Source: Saccharothrix tamanrassetensis
GTDB lineage: Bacteria > Actinomycetota > Actinomycetes > Mycobacteriales > Pseudonocardiaceae
Reading direction: 5' to 3'
DNA: 64,000 nucleotides
Assembly: GCF_014203665.1 (NCBI RefSeq)
Contig: NZ_JACHJN010000006.1
Span: 434,001 to 498,000 of the forward strand
Both the position numbers and the translations under genes were made by a program. The notes under the pieces were generated by a model. It was given only the letters and a program-made list of their open reading frames with translations, was not told the DNA's origin and did no database searches. Positions 61,035 to 64,000 of this stretch are shown here, one piece after another; the first letter of the stretch is position 1, and every line of letters begins with the position of its first letter.

Positions 61035-62881
61035 GAGCGCACTGGGTCTCGTTGCTGGTGGGTCTGGTGTTGTTGTTGGCCGCGTTGGCTTTCCACGCCC
61101 ACGCGACGGCCGTCCCGCCGAAGTCGCCGCGTCCGGCGACCGTCGCCGAACCGGTGGCGGACGGCACCGTGGCGCTGGTGTTCCACGGCGGCCCGGATCC
61201 CCGCTACACGCCGAAGCTGTTGGACAAGCTGGCGTCCCGGCGGCTGCGGGCGACGTTCTTCGTGGTCGGGTCGGCGGTCAACGCCAACCCCGGGCTGGTG
61301 CGGCGGATGGTCGCCGAAGGGCACGAGGTGGGCGTCGGCGCGTTCCGCGCCGGCCCGGACGGCGCACTGGACCCGGCATTCAGCCGAGCGGCGCTCGCCG
61401 CGGCGACCAATGTCCACACTGGACTGTCCGAACCTGATCCGGACACCCTCGACGTGACCGTGCGCGACCCGTTGGCGATCGTCGCGGCCACCGATGCCCG
61501 CCGGGTCGTGCGGCTGCACGTGACGAGCAGCGCACCCGGAGTGGTGGACCTGTTGGCGGACCGGATGCCCGGTCGCCGGTTCGTGCCGCTGTCGGAGGCG
61601 ACCGGGAGAGCCGGCGCGCACGCCGAGGCCGCGTTCGGGCAACGGATCACCGGGCACGCCTTGGCGTTCGCGCAACGGCAAGGCGGGACGATCGTGCTGG
61701 TGCTCGGTGTGCTGAGCGGGATCGTGGCGGTGCTCGCCCTGCTGCGAACCGTGACGCAGCTCGGGCTGGCGCACACGTCGCGGCGGCTGCGACGGCAGGA
61801 CGCCGTGGTCGGGACCGACTACGCACCGGCTGTGTCCGTGATCGTGCCCGCGTACAACGAGGTGGCGAACATCGCGGCCACCGTGCGGTCGATCGTCGCG
61901 TCGGAGCACCCCGCCGAGGTCGAAGTGGTGGTCGTGGACGACGGGTCCACCGACGGCACGGGGGACCTGGTGGCGGAACTGGGGTTGCCGGACGTGCGGG
62001 TGCACCGCCAGCCGAACGCCGGCAAGCCCGCCGCGTTGAACGCCGGGATCGCCCTGGCACGGCACGAGGTCCTCGTCCTGGTGGACGGCGACACGGTGTT
62101 CGAGCCGGACACGGTGTCGCAGGTGGTGCGGCCGTTGGGGGCGGCCGGCGTCGGCGCGGTGTCCGGGAACGTGAAGGTGGCCAACCGGCGCGGGGTGTTC
62201 GGGCGGTGGCAGCACCTGGAGTACTGCGCGGGTTCGAACCTGGACCGGCAGATCCTCAACGCCCTCGGTTGCCTGCCGACGATCCCGGGCGCGATCGGCG
62301 CGTTCCGGCGGACGGCGCTGGACGAGGTGGGCGGGATCAGCGCGGACACGCTGGCCGAGGACACGGACGTGACGATGGCCATCGCCCGTGCCGGGTGGCG
62401 GGTCGTCTACGAGCCGGGCGCGCGGGCGTGGACCGAGGTGCCGACCGGGGTCCGAGGGCTCTACAAACAGCGGTACCGGTGGTCGTACGGGACGTTCCAG
62501 TCGATGTGGAAGCACCGCGCGGCGCGGGGTCGGATGGGCCGGCTCGGGCTGGCGTACCTGCTGCTTTTCCACGTGGTGCTGCCGCTGCTGGCGCCCGCGT
62601 TGGACGTGTTCGTGGTGTACGGGGCGTTCATCGCGGACGCGCCGTGGGCGCTGGTGGTGTGGGCGGGCTTCCTGCTGATGCAGACGCTGAGCGCGGGGTA
62701 CGCGTTGCGCCTCGACGGGGAGTCGCTCAAGCCGCTCTGGACGTTCCCGCTCCAGCAGTTGGCCTACCGCCAGCTGACCTACCTGGTGGTGGTGAAGTCA
62801 CTGGTCACCGCCTTGCACGGGACGCCGGTGCGGTGGCAGTCGGTGGGCCGGACCGGGCTGGCCGAGGTAGCCACCCGGTAG
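61031..62881 (+). CDS. Membrane glycosyltransferase family 2 fused to an inactive polysaccharide deacetylase domain
   Basis: A 616-residue fusion. After an N-terminal helix, residues about 45-200 follow the NodB deacetylase fold (VFHGGPDPRYTPKLLDKL, RATFFVVGSAVNANPGLVRRMVAEGHEVGVG). The motif TFDDGP is replaced by VFHGGP and the HTxxH zinc site is missing, so it is catalytically dead. Residues about 265-500 form a processive GT2: VSVIVPAYNEVANI, VVDDGSTDGT, VLVDGDTVFEPD, AEDTDVT and YKQRYRW (QxxRW), with C-terminal helices. It may make a polysaccharide from UDP-sugars. Confidence 0.88.
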   Translation: MRAHWVSLLVGLVLLLAALAFHAHATAVPPKSPRPATVAEPVADGTVALVFHGGPDPRYTPKLLDKLASRRLRATFFVVGSAVNANPGLVRRMVAEGHEVGVGAFRAGPDGALDPAFSRAALAAATNVHTGLSEPDPDTLDVTVRDPLAIVAATDARRVVRLHVTSSAPGVVDLLADRMPGRRFVPLSEATGRAGAHAEAAFGQRITGHALAFAQRQGGTIVLVLGVLSGIVAVLALLRTVTQLGLAHTSRRLRRQDAVVGTDYAPAVSVIVPAYNEVANIAATVRSIVASEHPAEVEVVVVDDGSTDGTGDLVAELGLPDVRVHRQPNAGKPAALNAGIALARHEVLVLVDGDTVFEPDTVSQVVRPLGAAGVGAVSGNVKVANRRGVFGRWQHLEYCAGSNLDRQILNALGCLPTIPGAIGAFRRTALDEVGGISADTLAEDTDVTMAIARAGWRVVYEPGARAWTEVPTGVRGLYKQRYRWSYGTFQSMWKHRAARGRMGRLGLAYLLLFHVVLPLLAPALDVFVVYGAFIADAPWALVVWAGFLLMQTLSAGYALRLDGESLKPLWTFPLQQLAYRQLTYLVVVKSLVTALHGTPVRWQSVGRTGLAEVATR

Positions 62882-62903
62882 CACCACCGGTAGCATCGGC
62901 GGT

Positions 62904-63134
62904 ATGAAAATCAGTGTGAGCCTGCCCGAGGAAGACGTGGAGTTCGTTGATCGCTACCTTCGGCAACATCGCAGCGCCTCCCGGTCGTCGGTGATCCACC
63001 AGGCGATCACGCTGCTGCGGGAGGCCGGACTGGAGAACGCCTACGCCAACGCGTGGGGTGAGTGGGAAGCCGGAGGTGACGCCGAGATGTGGGACGTGAC
63101 AGCGCCAGACGGTGTCGTCGATGCGTCGAGGTGA
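62904..63134 (+). CDS. MazE-like ribbon-helix-helix antitoxin
   Basis: A 76-residue protein. The N-terminus MKISVSLPEEDVEFVDRYLRQHRSASRSSVIHQAITLLRE is a ribbon-helix-helix DNA-binding fold, and the acidic C-terminus (EWEAGGDAEMWDVTAPDG) is the usual toxin-binding tail. It precedes and overlaps the MazF gene by 14 bp. TAGCAT at 62891-62896 lies 7 nt before the ATG, suggesting a leaderless message and autoregulation. Confidence 0.87.
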   Translation: MKISVSLPEEDVEFVDRYLRQHRSASRSSVIHQAITLLREAGLENAYANAWGEWEAGGDAEMWDVTAPDGVVDASR

Positions 63135-63468
63135 CATCTACTGGGTCGATCTGGATCCCGCGCAGGGCGCGGAGGCGAACAAGATCAGACCTGCCGTGGT
63201 CGTCAGCAACGACGCGGCGAACCGGGCCGCCGGACGGGGTGGCCGAGGTGTCGTGACCATCGTGCCGATCACCTCCAACACGACCCGCGTGTACCCGTTC
63301 CAGGTGCTGCTGCCCGCCAAGGACTGCGGCCTCGGCGCCGACTCGAAGGCCCAGGCCGAGCAGGTGCGCACGGTCGCCGCGACCCGCCTGCGCGCCCGGA
63401 TCGGCGGCCTCCCGCCGGCGGTGCTGAAGCAGCTGGACGACGCCCTGCGCGTGCACCTCTCGCTCTGA
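63121..63468 (+). CDS. mazF: MazF/PemK family mRNA interferase toxin
   Basis: A 115-residue endoribonuclease toxin. MRRGDIYWVDLDPAQGAEANKIRPAVVVSND contains the conserved RGD/Y-W-V and RPAVVVS segments. GVVTIVPITSNTTRVYPFQVLL and SKAQAEQVRTVAATRL are the other MazF motifs, including the catalytic Arg and Thr/Ser. It is co-expressed with the RHH antitoxin. ATG 63121 is preferred over the in-frame GTG at 63112. Confidence 0.93.
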   Translation: MRRGDIYWVDLDPAQGAEANKIRPAVVVSNDAANRAAGRGGRGVVTIVPITSNTTRVYPFQVLLPAKDCGLGADSKAQAEQVRTVAATRLRARIGGLPPAVLKQLDDALRVHLSL

Positions 63469-63686
63469 CCCCGCCCCGGCCGCACCACCGCCTGCGCTGC
63501 CTGGTCGCGCCGCTCGGCCGTGCTGCCGCCCGACTGCGCCTGGACCGCGCTGCCGCCCGGACCGCGCTGTCACAGCCGCCTGACCGCTCCACTGCGCCCC
63601 GCGACAGGTGTGGACCCGGGACGTGTTCGCCGGCCCGGCTCGACCGGTGGAGCCGCCCGGAGGCGACCCCACCGACCGTCAGCCGA

Positions 63687-63878
63687 CTACTCGACCACCT
63701 TGATCGCCCCGGCGGGGCACAGGTGTGCCGCTTCCCGGGCCTCCCGCTCGTGCCCGACCGCGGTCGGGTCGAGCAGCACGACCGTGCCGTCCACCTCGTC
63801 CTGGTCGAACACCGCGGGGTCGGTCAGCGCGCACATCCCCGATCCGGCACACCGGTCCGGATCGACCTCGATCCTCAT
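63687..63878 (-). CDS. Single-cluster ferredoxin (3Fe-4S type)
   Basis: A 63-residue ferredoxin. CAGSGMC (C10, C16) and HLCPAGAI (C54) are the three cluster ligands; the position usually holding a fourth Cys is Gly, so a [3Fe-4S] cluster is expected. Such ferredoxins deliver electrons to cytochrome P450s, and a P450 gene ends directly upstream with a 4-bp overlap. Region 63469-63686 before it holds no convincing gene. Confidence 0.93.
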   Translation of the reverse strand: MRIEVDPDRCAGSGMCALTDPAVFDQDEVDGTVVLLDPTAVGHEREAREAAHLCPAGAIKVVE

Positions 63879-64000
63879 GTGAACTCCACTGGCAGACTCT
63901 GCACGCCGTAGATGGCGTGCTGATCCCTCATCGGCACCTCGGACGCCGGCACCGCGAGCCTCAGGTCGGGGAACTCCCGGAACAGCGCCCGGTAGGCCAC
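63875..64000 (-). CDS. Cytochrome P450, C-terminal end (partial)
   Basis: The last 41 codons of a gene that continues beyond the window: [20 protein letters not shown], then [21 protein letters not shown]. This is the typical end of actinobacterial P450s (FPDLRLAVP...GVQSLPV). The haem-binding Cys lies outside the window. The stop overlaps the ferredoxin start (ATGA), so monooxygenase and electron donor are coupled. Confidence 0.85.
   Translation of the reverse strand: MAYRALFREFPDLRLAVPASEVPMRDQHAIYGVQSLPVEFT

Overview
The window is high-GC DNA (roughly 70% or more by eye) with densely packed genes, many GTG starts, ATGA/GTGA stop-start overlaps and several apparently leaderless starts. Protein families and gene order point to an actinomycete, most likely of the Pseudonocardiales (Saccharothrix, Actinosynnema or Lentzea type). 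The genus is inference. The order hrcA-dnaJ-rsmE-phoH-ybeY-CBS protein-era-recO-uppS-zur/arsR-glyS-dgt-dnaG is the conserved actinobacterial block known from mycobacteria.

Region by region. 1-2.9 kb: end of a membrane protein, a secreted barnase-type RNase with its barstar, an enoyl-CoA hydratase, and a DJ-1/MarR pair under two tandem operators. 2.96-11.5 kb (minus strand): one long sulfur-assimilation operon made of a cysteine-containing leader peptide, sulfite reductase, a zinc-ribbon miniprotein, an APS-reductase-type CysH, CysD, CysN, a sulfonate-type ABC importer and a SirB-like chelatase. 11.5-35 kb (mostly plus): hemW and the conserved housekeeping block. PhoH carries a 358-residue class-3-type intein with a damaged homing endonuclease, and a zinc module (permease pair, Zur, SmtB-type ArsR) sits inside the block. 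35-51 kb: accessory genes (SMI1/KNR4, AraC, carbonic anhydrase with SulP, class-A-type serine hydrolase, peptidase E, serpin, dioxygenase, SigJ-type sigma factor) around dgt and dnaG.

51.3-57.9 kb: tRNA-Asn and a CAT-anticodon tRNA, followed by an island-like stretch with a GIY-YIG-like protein, a TIGR04141/DUF6119-type protein, and about 1.1 kb of poorer coding content. Next comes a pair made of a Crp-type cyclic-nucleotide-binding regulator and a class III nucleotidyl cyclase-like protein. The cyclase ends in a short tail resembling RHIM-like bacterial amyloid signalling motifs. 58-64 kb: an HxlR regulator divergent from an NAD(P)-dependent dehydrogenase, an LCP cell-wall ligase, a glycosyltransferase fused to a catalytically dead deacetylase, a MazEF pair, and a ferredoxin with the end of a cytochrome P450.

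The best candidates for new biology are the cyclase/Crp module with its amyloid-like tail, the PhoH intein, the cysteine leader peptide of the sulfur operon, the tRNA-linked GIY-YIG/TIGR04141 island, and several clear operator sequences without an assigned regulator.
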